Part shown: piece after piece, positions 8,209-15,670 of the stretch | Numbering within the stretch: position 1 is the stretch's first letter | How the letters are laid out: each line of letters opens with the position of its first letter | Assembly: GCA_964368445.1 (NCBI GenBank) | Contig: CAYJAY010000036.1 | Span: 1 to 19,872, forward strand | Origin: CAYJAY01 sp964368445 | Lineage (GTDB): Bacteria > Bacillota > Clostridia > Oscillospirales > Ruminococcaceae | DNA: 19,872 nt | Direction: 5' to 3' | Made by a program: the position numbers and the translations under genes | Notes under the pieces: model-generated | What the model saw: the letters and a program-made list of their open reading frames with translations, nothing else | Databases searched by the model: none | What the model was told of the DNA's origin: nothing

Positions 8209-8352
8209 TTATTGCTCATCAAAATCAATTTTATCCGATATCGGAAGAGAAAAGTCAAAATACAAAGAAACTATTCGTATAACGACCACTAACATAATCG
8301 AAGTTAACACAGCTATCGTTGTATGTCCGTTAAGTTCTCTATAACTATAAAT
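8209..8352 (-). pseudogene. C-terminal remnant of a TRIC/UPF0126 (YadS-like) membrane protein
   Basis: A 47-codon open stretch, closed by TAA at 8209-8211 and bounded upstream by an in-frame TGA at 8353-8355, has no suitable start codon. It encodes one membrane helix followed by a FDFSLPI-type sequence and an acidic tail. The arrangement of a hydrophobic helix with an internal Ile-Arg pair (residues 25-26), then LP and a short tail, matches the last helix of UPF0126/TRIC channel proteins as I remember them. No earlier part of such a gene is visible; the arcC terminator lies directly upstream. I read it as a decayed gene end left after a deletion. Codon composition looks protein-like, but homology needs a search. 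Confidence 0.45.
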
Positions 8353-8371
8353 TCATTGTGTGAAATTGCAC

Positions 8372-8400
8372 AAAAAATAATCGACAGCTTGCTGCCGATT
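8372..8400 (-). terminator. Intrinsic terminator of arcC
   Basis: On the minus strand AATCGGCAGC and GCTGTCGATT (8400-8391 and 8388-8379) form a 10-bp stem with one G-U wobble, followed by TTTTTT (8377-8372). It lies about 54 bases past the arcC stop. The other base of the wobble makes an A-C mismatch on the plus strand, which fits minus-strand use. Confidence 0.75.
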
Positions 8401-8453
8401 GCATCTTTTTTTAAAAACAGTTTATCTAAATATTTTGGAAAAGTGCCTAAAAT

Positions 8454-9392
8454 TTACAGCGAAATTCTTGTGCCTGTTTTTCCGGCTATGCCGTCTTTTG
8501 CTTTTTCAAGAAGAGTTATAAGCGCGCTTTTGCCTTCGCCCGATTGCGCAAACGCTATTGCCGCTTCGACTTTTGGAAGCATAGAGCCTTTTGCAAACTG
8601 CTCTTGTTTTATATACTCTTGGGCTTGTGATACGGAAAGAGAAGACAACCACTCGACATCGGGTTTCCCAAAGTTAATCGCAACCTTTTCGACCGCTGTT
8701 AGGATTATAAGATAATCCGCGTCGAGATCTTTTGCTAATACATACGACGCAAGATCCTTGTCGATAACCGCTGCTGCGCCTTTAAGGTGGTGTTCTCCCG
8801 TTTTAAAAACCGGAATGCCGCCTCCGCCGCAAGCTATGACAACATGGTTGCTGTTAACAAGTGCTTTGATAGTTGAAATCTCGACAATTTCTTTAGGCTT
8901 TGGTGAGGCGACAACCTGTCTGTAGCCTCTTCCTGAGTCCTCTACAACATTAATTCCTTTTTCGTTAGAAAGTTTTTGAGCTTCTTCTTTAGTCATAAAT
9001 GCGCCGATAGGCTTGGTGGGGTTTTTAAACGCTTGGTCATCTTTATCTACAACAACCTGAGTTAAAACAGTTGCAACCCCCATATCAATCTTACGATCGA
9101 GAAGAACTTCGCGCAAAGCATTTTGAAGGTCATAACCTATGTATCCTTGACTCATAGCAACACACACCGAAAGCGGCATTATATCTGCCTTTGGTTCTTG
9201 TTTTGCATAGCTAGCAAAAGCGTTGCCTATCATGCCGACTTGTGGCCCGTTTCCGTGGGCAATGACAACCTGGTGACCATCTTCAATAAGGTCAGCTATA
9301 GCGTTTGCGGTTATTTTGACTGCTTCCATTTGTTCCGAAAGACAACTTCCCAAAGCGTTTCCACCAAGGGCGATAACTATACGTTTGCTCAT
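8454..9392 (-). CDS. arcC: Carbamate kinase
   Basis: A 312-residue enzyme of the amino-acid-kinase fold that usually makes ATP from carbamoyl phosphate and ADP, releasing carbamate. Signature segments are IALGGNALG (residues 7-15), AHGNGPQVG (45-53), EDSGRGYRQVVASP (151-164), ACGGGGIPV (187-195), and the nucleotide-binding region IDKDLAS to LTAVEKVAINFGKP (210-244). Length is normal. The ATG at 9392 starts just before the first beta-strand; an in-frame ATG at 9404 abuts the AAAGGA ribosome site and is unlikely. Neither arginine deiminase nor ornithine or other carbamoyltransferase genes are beside it, so the source of carbamoyl phosphate (arginine, agmatine or purine/allantoin breakdown) cannot be told. 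It has its own promoter and terminator. Confidence 0.95.
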   Translation of the reverse strand: MSKRIVIALGGNALGSCLSEQMEAVKITANAIADLIEDGHQVVIAHGNGPQVGMIGNAFASYAKQEPKADIMPLSVCVAMSQGYIGYDLQNALREVLLDRKIDMGVATVLTQVVVDKDDQAFKNPTKPIGAFMTKEEAQKLSNEKGINVVEDSGRGYRQVVASPKPKEIVEISTIKALVNSNHVVIACGGGGIPVFKTGEHHLKGAAAVIDKDLASYVLAKDLDADYLIILTAVEKVAINFGKPDVEWLSSLSVSQAQEYIKQEQFAKGSMLPKVEAAIAFAQSGEGKSALITLLEKAKDGIAGKTGTRISL

Positions 9393-9550
9393 TTTTATGA
9401 CCATTCCTTTCTTAGTTGTGTGCGACTTTTTCACATAAAATATTATATTGAAAAAGTTTTGCCTGTCTTATTTGGCAAAAGCACAGAACTTCTATCCCTT
9501 GCATATTTAATGTTTTTTTAAAAAAGAGATTTCACGCCTCTTTTAACTTT

Positions 9551-9579
9551 ATATTAGCATAGCAATTTATCGATGTCAA
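9551..9579 (-). promoter_or_regulatory. Promoter of arcC (near-consensus sigma-A)
   Basis: On the minus strand TTGACA (9579-9574) is separated by exactly 17 bases from TAATAT (9556-9551). Transcription would start near 9544, about 150 bases before the arcC start codon. The -35 box lies inside an inverted repeat shared with the divergent rsgA promoter. Confidence 0.75.
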
Positions 9580-9618
9580 CAAATTTTTTGCAAGCCAAAC
9601 AAAAAGTTTGTTGACATC
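9572..9618. promoter_or_regulatory. Inverted repeat spanning both -35 boxes of the arcC/rsgA divergent promoters
   Basis: GATGTCAACAAA (9572-9583) and TTTGTTGACATC (9607-9618) are perfect 12-bp inverted copies. The sequence CAAATTTTTTG also occurs directly repeated at 9580-9590 and 9618-9628, and CAAAC/GTTTG (9596-9600, 9606-9610) forms an inner palindrome. Each outer arm contains TTGACA of one promoter, so part of the symmetry could simply reflect two consensus -35 boxes; the matching bases beyond TTGACA suggest an operator as well. Confidence 0.5.
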
Positions 9619-9639
9619 AAATTTTTTGTCGTTTATAAT
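9611..9639 (+). promoter_or_regulatory. Promoter of rsgA (full consensus sigma-A)
   Basis: TTGACA (9611-9616) and TATAAT (9634-9639) are both perfect hexamers with an ideal 17-base spacer. Transcription should begin near 9646, about 45 bases before the rsgA start. Confidence 0.9.
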
Positions 9640-9691
9640 TGTAACAGCAAGACTCAGGCAATTTATATTTAATTACTGGAGACATCTTAAT

Positions 9692-10771
9692 ATGGACATA
9701 AAGGCCGATATTTTAACAAGATATGGAATAGCCGAACGTTTTTTGAACGAAGCATCAAGTTTTCCCGAATTGATGCCGGCAAGGGTTACGGCTCAACATA
9801 AGGGATTATACAAAATAATAACGAATGTTGGGGAATTTTCCGCCGAGATTTCCGGAAAGTTCAGACATTCGGTAGACAAGCTTATAGATTTTCCGACAGT
9901 TGGGGATTTTGTCATGGTGTCGTGTCACGATCGAAACGGAACAGCGTTGATACACAACGTCTTGACAAGAAAGAGCATATTTCTTAGGACGGCGGTTGGG
10001 GTCAGCGGACAAGACCAAGCTGTAGCCTCCAATATCGATACCATTTTTATATGTATGTCGCTCAACAACAACTTTAACTTAAGTCGATTGGAAAGATATC
10101 TTTCGGTTGCGTGGGACAGCGGGGCGACACCGGTTATTATATTAACTAAATCAGATCTCGCACAAGATATAAAAAAAGCCATAAGCGATGTTGAAAGATG
10201 TTCGGCTTTCTCCGACATAATAACCGTTTCGATGTTTGACAGCGATATAACAGACAAGCTGGCTAGCTATCTAACGATGGGAAAAACAGCGGCGTTCATA
10301 GGCTCGTCTGGTGTTGGAAAATCTACAATAATTAATAAAATTTTGGGTAGGGAAGTGGCGTCTACATCGGACATTGGCAAAGCGGACAAAGGGCGGCACA
10401 CAACAACGGGAAGAGAGATGTTTATTACCGAACTTGGTGGAGTTGTTATAGACACCCCCGGAATGCGCGAGCTTGGGGCAAAAGGAACCGATGTTTCAAA
10501 TGTTTTTGACGATATTCAAGATCTTGAGCGGACCTGTAAATTTAGCGATTGTACCCATACGGGTGAACCCGGTTGCGCGATAAAACAAGCTATCGAGAGC
10601 GAAAAACTCGATCAACGACGATTTAATAACTATTTAAAATTAAAACATGAAGCCGGTTACGAGGGTTTAAGCTCTAAAGAGATAGAAGTAAAAAAGTTTG
10701 AACGTTTTGGAGGGGTTAAAAATCTTCGTAAAATTGGGGACCAAAAGCGAAAAGATAAATACGGAAGATAG
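9692..10771 (+). CDS. rsgA: Ribosome small-subunit-dependent GTPase RsgA
   Basis: A 359-residue circularly permuted GTPase that helps late maturation of the 30S subunit. An OB-fold covers about residues 25-95. GTPase motifs occur in permuted order: G4 TKSD (152-155), G1 GSSGVGKST (204-212), the switch region DKGRHTTT (232-239) and G3 DTPG (254-257). The zinc knuckle C282-C287-H289-C295 (spacing C-x4-C-x-H-x5-C) is intact. About 40 residues rich in Lys and Arg follow it, giving an E. coli-like length. The longer frame opening with TTG at 9608 overlaps the promoter and is not translated; the ATG at 9692 follows TGGAGA. The perfect consensus promoter predicts strong constitutive expression unless the overlapping palindrome is an operator. 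Confidence 0.95.
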   Translation: MDIKADILTRYGIAERFLNEASSFPELMPARVTAQHKGLYKIITNVGEFSAEISGKFRHSVDKLIDFPTVGDFVMVSCHDRNGTALIHNVLTRKSIFLRTAVGVSGQDQAVASNIDTIFICMSLNNNFNLSRLERYLSVAWDSGATPVIILTKSDLAQDIKKAISDVERCSAFSDIITVSMFDSDITDKLASYLTMGKTAAFIGSSGVGKSTIINKILGREVASTSDIGKADKGRHTTTGREMFITELGGVVIDTPGMRELGAKGTDVSNVFDDIQDLERTCKFSDCTHTGEPGCAIKQAIESEKLDQRRFNNYLKLKHEAGYEGLSSKEIEVKKFERFGGVKNLRKIGDQKRKDKYGR

Positions 10772-10851
10772 AAATTATATTAGGCATTTTTTGAAATCAA
10801 GATGCTAATGTGGATTTAAAGGTTATTAAAAATAGACGATAGGCGGTGTTT

Positions 10852-11487
10852 ATGCAAAAAGAAACATTGATATTTTTGAAAAACTTAGCACACGGAATAG
10901 CACAACAGTTTGGTGAAAACTGCGAAGTCGTTGTCCATGAGTTGGACGAAAGAGATGTTGAACATACCGTTGTGCACATAGAAAACGGACATGTTTCGGG
11001 GAGAAAGATTGGCGACGGAGCATCTCAAGCCGTGCTTAGGGCGCAAGGCTCAGAAAAAGAAAAGCTAGAGGACAGGTTTAACTACCAAACAAGGACGGGC
11101 GATGGAAGGGTTTTGCGCTCCTCGACAGTCTATATAAGAAACGACAGCAACAAACCGATTGGTGTTTTTTCGATTAACTATGATACAACCGACCTTTCGG
11201 TTGCCGAAAAGATAATCAAGTCACTTAATGCTTCAAATATCGAGACGCAAACCCCCGAACGGATTGTGCAAAACGTTGGGGATCTTTTGGAAGAGTTAAT
11301 CGAGTCTTCGGTTAAACTTGTCGGAAAGCCTGTCGCGGTTATGACTAAAGAAGACAAGATAAAAGCCATTCAGTTTTTAAACGGATCCGGGGCATTTCTA
11401 ATAACAAAATCTTCTGAAAAAGTAAGCAGTTATTTTGGTATATCAAGATACACTTTGTATAGCTATCTTGGGCAAACACCGGAATAA
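10852..11487 (+). CDS. YheO/DauR-type PAS and helix-turn-helix regulator
   Basis: A 211-residue transcription factor. Residues 5-115 match the YheO PAS-like sensor domain (CEVVVHEL at 24-31, then IGVFSINYD at 103-111), and residues 165-211 form the DauR-like helix-turn-helix domain (MTKEDKIKAI, then SSYFGISRYTLYSYL). Relatives include DauR, which controls D-arginine use in Pseudomonas, and uncharacterised YheO. The ligand cannot be read here. I chose ATG 10852 with AGGCGG 5 bases upstream over the GTG at 10846, which overlaps that site. It lies 80 bases after rsgA on the same strand, without a clear terminator between them, so cotranscription is possible. Its nearby carbamate kinase makes an amino-acid or nitrogen signal plausible, but that is inference. 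A strong terminator follows. Confidence 0.85.
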   Translation: MQKETLIFLKNLAHGIAQQFGENCEVVVHELDERDVEHTVVHIENGHVSGRKIGDGASQAVLRAQGSEKEKLEDRFNYQTRTGDGRVLRSSTVYIRNDSNKPIGVFSINYDTTDLSVAEKIIKSLNASNIETQTPERIVQNVGDLLEELIESSVKLVGKPVAVMTKEDKIKAIQFLNGSGAFLITKSSEKVSSYFGISRYTLYSYLGQTPE

Positions 11488-11490
11488 TGC

Positions 11491-11536
11491 AACAAAAAAC
11501 AACCGAGAAAATCTTTGTTCTCGGTTGTTTTTTGTT
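11491..11536. terminator. Strong two-way terminator between the YheO-type regulator and the c-di-GMP operon
   Basis: A perfect 19-bp stem (11491-11509 with 11518-11536, 8-base loop) has an A-tract on its left arm and a T-tract on its right, so it works in both directions. The left gene stops at 11487 and the right one at 11545. Confidence 0.93.
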
Positions 11537-11544
11537 TTGATTAG

Positions 11545-13659
11545 TTATTCTTTTATATATTTTTGTTCAAACTCTTTGACAGGAACAGGCCTTGAAAAAT
11601 AATATCCTTGACCTTTTTTGCATTTCATTTCTTTTAGGATGTTAAACTGTCCAACCGTCTCGATTCCCTCTGCAATCGAATCGAGGTTGTCAAGCTGCCC
11701 GCAAACGTCGATGGCAAGTTTTGTTATAGTTCTAGATTTTTCATTGTTTTCAAGATCGATGATTAAACTACGATCGATTTTAAGTTCATCAAAATTTGAG
11801 GTTGTAAGTATAGCAAGGTTAGACTGTCCTGAACCAAAATCATCGAGTGAGATAGAAAAACCTTTTTTTGAAAAATCTTTCATGAGTTTTGATAAAAGAT
11901 CTTGGTTGATGTATCCTATTGCTTCGGTGATTTCAACAATAAGCCGATTTGGAGAAACAGAATACCTTTCGCATATTTCGGATAGTTTTTGAATAATTCC
12001 TTTTTCCGCTATCGTTATTCTTGAAAAATTAACAGCGACATTGATTGAAGAAAAGAGATTTTTCTTATTCCATTCCGAAAGAATTCTACAAACCTCTTCA
12101 AAAACAAAAAGGTCTATCTTTGAAATTATGCCTTCTTTTTCATAAAAAGGAATAAACGAAAACGGCGGCTGTATCTGCCCTGAAGAATCAAGACGTCTAA
12201 TCAAAGCTTCGGCGCTCGCTAGTTGGCCGGTTTGAAGATCTATTTGTGGTTGGAGATATACGACAAAACGCTGTTCTAATATCTCGCGTTCGAGGTTTTG
12301 AGACAACATTGAGGAATATTTGCTGTTTTTTTGTTCCATTCCATACTTCTGTTGTTTTTCCATATATTTAAGGCTGTCGGCAAGCTCAACTTGTTTTGAA
12401 GCGGTTGAGCCTTGTTTTGTCCAAGAAAATCCCAACGAAATCTTTAAAAGTTCATGTTCAAAAACTTTTTTCTTAAGCAACGCTATCTTGTCTTCAAAAT
12501 CTTTTTCGTCGATATTCTCGCATAAAACAACAAACTCATCCCCGCCAACACGATATGCTTGGTCTTTAAAGATTTCGCTTAATATTTTGGAAAGGTCGAC
12601 AATAACGTCGTCGCCGGCTTTGTGACCTTTTGTGTCGTTGATCTCTTTCATGCCGTTGATATCAGCGTATGCAACCCCTAAAGTTGACGGTTCGGACAGA
12701 TCATATTCCGAAAGTTTCAAACGATAGCTATGGCGGTTTTTAAGGCCGGTCATAAGATCGGTGAAGCTAAGTTCGTGAAGCATGTTGAAAAGACGCTTTT
12801 TTTCGAGATAGTCTGAAATGGATTTAGAAACTAGGTGTAAAAGAGCGGTGTTTTTACTGTTTGCGCTTGGATCATCAACACCTAAAAAACCGATTATCTC
12901 GTTGTCGGAATTATAAAGCGGAGAACAAACTATCGATGATATATTCTGTCTGTTTAAAATTTCATATTCATGTGAACCTCTTTCGAGGTTATCTTGAACC
13001 GAATTGATAGAAAACTCACCCTTTTCTTTGAACATTTCAAACCAAAGAGAAGCGTCTTCAATTGGGATGTTTATAAGTGTATCTTTTTGGGGGACTACTC
13101 CAACACTGCATTCTTCAAAAGTGTTGTCTATAAATTTACCACATTTTGAATTTTCAAAGATATATGCACGGCTAGCGTCGAAATATCTTAACAAAATCTT
13201 CAAAAGATTGCTCATATCAACTTGCATGTCATCGTTTGAATGCAAAGCTTCGACACATTCGTTAAGAGTTTTTTGTTCTTCGTATTTAAGTTTAACGTCC
13301 TGTTCCAACAGATGTTTTGGAGTTATATCGGTTGCAACTTCAAGACGCACATCGTTATCGTCGATATTTATTAATTTATCCTTTATACTGTAGTATCTTT
13401 GTAAAAGTGGGTTGTAGTACTCCCATTCATAATAACTGTCGCGGCTTAAAAGATGGTTTGTGCAAAATTCACAAGGCGCGGATTTGCCTTGTAAGAGTTC
13501 ATAACATTTTTTGCCCTTCCAATCCTGTTCGTTAACAATTCCTAAGCCATCAAGCAACGTTTTGTTTAAGTAGTATAGGCCATAGTTTTCTATGTCCGAA
13601 ATATATATAAGGTCGGTGCCCTCGTCGGTTACCAAAGCGGATATGTCTTTATAGTTCAA
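11545..13659 (-). CDS. PAS-GAF-GGDEF-EAL cyclic-di-GMP enzyme
   Basis: A 704-residue soluble protein with no membrane helix. In order: a PAS-like domain (about 10-115) with the cluster C52, C63, C66 in a CYELL-x5-PCEFC motif; a GAF-like domain (about 130-285); GGDEF (about 295-415) with an intact GGDEF at 372-376; and EAL (about 455-700). Phosphodiesterase residues are all visible: E484 of EAL, N544, E576, D606-D607, K627, E664 and Q684. The product-inhibition RxxD site is absent (IFKD at 363-366). So it should degrade c-di-GMP and may also make it; which activity dominates is unknown. It starts with TTG, chosen because AGGAGG sits 9 bases upstream. It follows a second GGDEF gene by 49 bases and is likely in one operon with it. 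Confidence 0.93.
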   Translation of the reverse strand: MNYKDISALVTDEGTDLIYISDIENYGLYYLNKTLLDGLGIVNEQDWKGKKCYELLQGKSAPCEFCTNHLLSRDSYYEWEYYNPLLQRYYSIKDKLINIDDNDVRLEVATDITPKHLLEQDVKLKYEEQKTLNECVEALHSNDDMQVDMSNLLKILLRYFDASRAYIFENSKCGKFIDNTFEECSVGVVPQKDTLINIPIEDASLWFEMFKEKGEFSINSVQDNLERGSHEYEILNRQNISSIVCSPLYNSDNEIIGFLGVDDPSANSKNTALLHLVSKSISDYLEKKRLFNMLHELSFTDLMTGLKNRHSYRLKLSEYDLSEPSTLGVAYADINGMKEINDTKGHKAGDDVIVDLSKILSEIFKDQAYRVGGDEFVVLCENIDEKDFEDKIALLKKKVFEHELLKISLGFSWTKQGSTASKQVELADSLKYMEKQQKYGMEQKNSKYSSMLSQNLEREILEQRFVVYLQPQIDLQTGQLASAEALIRRLDSSGQIQPPFSFIPFYEKEGIISKIDLFVFEEVCRILSEWNKKNLFSSINVAVNFSRITIAEKGIIQKLSEICERYSVSPNRLIVEITEAIGYINQDLLSKLMKDFSKKGFSISLDDFGSGQSNLAILTTSNFDELKIDRSLIIDLENNEKSRTITKLAIDVCGQLDNLDSIAEGIETVGQFNILKEMKCKKGQGYYFSRPVPVKEFEQKYIKE

Positions 13660-13708
13660 AATTCAATCCTCCTGAAATTGCAATAAATATGATTTTTTTA
13701 ATAAAAAA

Positions 13709-15346
13709 TTATGATACAACTCTTTTAGATTTATAATGTTTATGCACATTTTCGTCATACACGGCATATGTGTTTTTTCCGTGGTCTTTTGAATAGTACA
13801 TCGCGACATCTGCCATGTTAAACAATGTTTTGAAATCTAAATCAGAACCTTTTGATACAGATAAACCGACGCTACACGAAATTTCGATATCTAAACCGGT
13901 ATTGTTGTTGTAGACATTTTGTATACATTGACAGATTTTTTCGGCCCTTAGTTCTCCTTCTTTTATGTCGGATATATTTTTCATAAACACGATAAATTCG
14001 TCGCCACCGGCACGTCCTAGAATGTCGCTGTCTCTGAACAATACTTTTAATTTATTAAAAACATCACAAAGAACTGTGTCGCCGTATGCGTGTCCGAAAT
14101 TGTCGTTTATAAGTTTGAAGTTGTCAAGGTCGATCATGAAAAATATGCCAACGCCGGAATTATTTAAATGTGTTGTGATAAGGTTTTGGGTTGCAAGTTT
14201 GTTATATGCCCCCGTTAAAAGATCTCGTTCCGATTTATACATTAAATCGAGTTCTAGCTCCTTTTTTTCATGTATGTCGGAAATTGTGTTGATGGCTATT
14301 ATGTCATCTGTTGCCCTATCTTGGCTTATTGATATGACGCAATTATACCAGCGTGTCTCGTTGTTTTCGGTATATGAAAGGTATTCATATGAAACTTTAT
14401 CGATGCCTTTGTTAAAATTTTCGATAAAGTTTTTTGGATCTTCCGTCGTAATGACTAAATCTCGGTAATCTTCATGAACCATCGGGAGGATTCGCTCGAG
14501 GTGTTGTGTGTAGCTGATTTCCCTGTAGTCGGCGACGACGTTGCCGTGTAAAATCTGTTTTGTCAAACGGTTTTTTGTGCAGTTGATTTCGTTTATAACT
14601 TGAACACGTTTAGCCAAAGTGTCTTGGTAGATAGACGCGCGCTCAAGTTGTTTCTCGTAACTTGATTGGTTTTCTCGTAGTATTTCAAAGCCTAGGATAA
14701 CATAGGTGCATGAATATATAATGAAAAGCCAAATTAACACAATGATAATTTGAGCTAGCTCAATAAATTGAAAGTCTATCGGTGTTGAAACATACATTAA
14801 AACGTTGATAGAAAGTCCAATAGTAGATGCAACAAGAACGAACAGCAATAATTTTAATGTTTTGAAATCCTTGCCTAAAATTTTTAAATTTTCTATCGGT
14901 AGAACAATCATAGTGGAAACGATGTAAAGTGAATTAATTATATATGAAACAATAATAATAGATACAAAGAATGCTTCATTGTGGTACACCTGATGTAATG
15001 TTACCCCTGTTATAATAGATATAACGGAATAGGTTATTATCTGGAAACTCATCAAATGAATCATTAGTGAGAAAATATTTATCAATGCATTAGTCGGCTT
15101 GGCTTTAAAACAAAAACACAGTTCCAATAAATAGAGCACAAGGGATAAAAGATATCCTAAGATAATAAAATCATTCGAGAAAATAAGAATTATAATGAGG
15201 ACAAATATGTTTAAAACACATATCGGCAATATAAAAATCTTTCTGTGTGGACGAAGATTGAAGATCTTGCCACACTGTTTGAAATATAAAAAATTGTGAA
15301 TGAAAAGCGATATTGCCAGAATGGGCCAAATGATAGCAAAATTCAT
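13709..15346 (-). CDS. Membrane-bound diguanylate cyclase (N-terminal membrane sensor, PAS, GGDEF)
   Basis: A 545-residue protein that should make c-di-GMP from two GTP. The N-terminal half (1-220) has about seven hydrophobic helices, like the 7TM sensor modules of histidine kinases. A linker (225-260) leads to a PAS-like domain (about 265-360, ending TISDIHEKKE), then GGDEF (about 370-535) with DLLTGAYNK, DLDNFKLINDNFGH, and the active site RAGGDEF (GGDEF 447-451). The inhibitory site RDSD (438-441) sits exactly five residues ahead of GGDEF, so feedback inhibition is expected. The ATG lies 8 bases after GAGG. An extended -10 promoter and a palindrome lie upstream, and the GGDEF-EAL gene follows after 49 bases. 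Confidence 0.92.
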   Translation of the reverse strand: MNFAIIWPILAISLFIHNFLYFKQCGKIFNLRPHRKIFILPICVLNIFVLIIILIFSNDFIILGYLLSLVLYLLELCFCFKAKPTNALINIFSLMIHLMSFQIITYSVISIITGVTLHQVYHNEAFFVSIIIVSYIINSLYIVSTMIVLPIENLKILGKDFKTLKLLLFVLVASTIGLSINVLMYVSTPIDFQFIELAQIIIVLIWLFIIYSCTYVILGFEILRENQSSYEKQLERASIYQDTLAKRVQVINEINCTKNRLTKQILHGNVVADYREISYTQHLERILPMVHEDYRDLVITTEDPKNFIENFNKGIDKVSYEYLSYTENNETRWYNCVISISQDRATDDIIAINTISDIHEKKELELDLMYKSERDLLTGAYNKLATQNLITTHLNNSGVGIFFMIDLDNFKLINDNFGHAYGDTVLCDVFNKLKVLFRDSDILGRAGGDEFIVFMKNISDIKEGELRAEKICQCIQNVYNNNTGLDIEISCSVGLSVSKGSDLDFKTLFNMADVAMYYSKDHGKNTYAVYDENVHKHYKSKRVVS

Positions 15347-15419
15347 TGTAGAACCTCGTTTTTAATATTTTAACACGGTTATGTGTAGCTAGAAGATTAA
15401 AAAGCGTCGTGAAAACTGA

Positions 15420-15437
15420 GTTTGAAGTTGTTCAAAC
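15420..15437. promoter_or_regulatory. Palindrome at the start site of the c-di-GMP operon
   Basis: GTTTGAA (15420-15426) and TTCAAAC (15431-15437) are perfect inverted copies around GTTG. They lie where the minus-strand promoter at 15444-15452 would start transcription, so the element is either an operator or a 5' RNA hairpin. The same arms occur in the trkA leader. Confidence 0.4.
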
Positions 15438-15443
15438 ATTAAA

Positions 15444-15452
15444 ATTATACCA
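15444..15452 (-). promoter_or_regulatory. Extended -10 promoter of the c-di-GMP operon
   Basis: On the minus strand TGG directly precedes a perfect TATAAT (15449-15444), the extended -10 pattern. The -35 position (TTTATG, 15472-15467) is weak. The start would be near 15437, about 90 bases before the start codon. Confidence 0.55.
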
Positions 15453-15523
15453 CAAAAAAGCAAAAACATAAAGAAATATAAAATTAAATATCTGTTTTAA
15501 TATTAATAAATATTTAATTTTCC

Positions 15524-15552
15524 TTTTAATTTTAATATGTTTGTAGTATAAT
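15524..15552 (+). promoter_or_regulatory. Possible promoter of the DtxR-type regulator gene
   Basis: A perfect TATAAT stands at 15547-15552 with only a weak TTTTAA at 15524-15529. The 290-base gap between 15347 and 15637 is very AT-rich and holds this and the opposite-facing promoter, with no open frame worth calling. Confidence 0.4.
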
Positions 15553-15670
15553 TATTAAAAATTATTTTTTAAATCGGTAAGATTTTTTTAAAAGTCACTT
15601 TGACTGGAATTATATTAACGAGCAACCATTAAAGGCGTTGCAGATTGGAAAGAAAAGGAGCAGAGCAGAT

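Noticed and set aside
8234..8245. The 12-bp palindrome TCCGATATCGGA
   Set aside because: It lies inside the decayed gene remnant, far from any start site, and is short enough to be chance.
8323..8715. A 130-residue plus-strand open frame
   Set aside because: Most of it lies antisense to the end of arcC and it includes the arcC terminator; it is a shadow of the real gene.
9608..9691. An N-terminal extension of RsgA from the TTG at 9608
   Set aside because: It overlaps the consensus -35 and -10 boxes, so this sequence is not in the transcript.
10780..10808. TTAGGCAT ... ATGCTAA imperfect inverted repeat between rsgA and the YheO-type regulator
   Set aside because: It is short, has a bulge, and lacks a T-run, so I cannot call it a terminator or operator.
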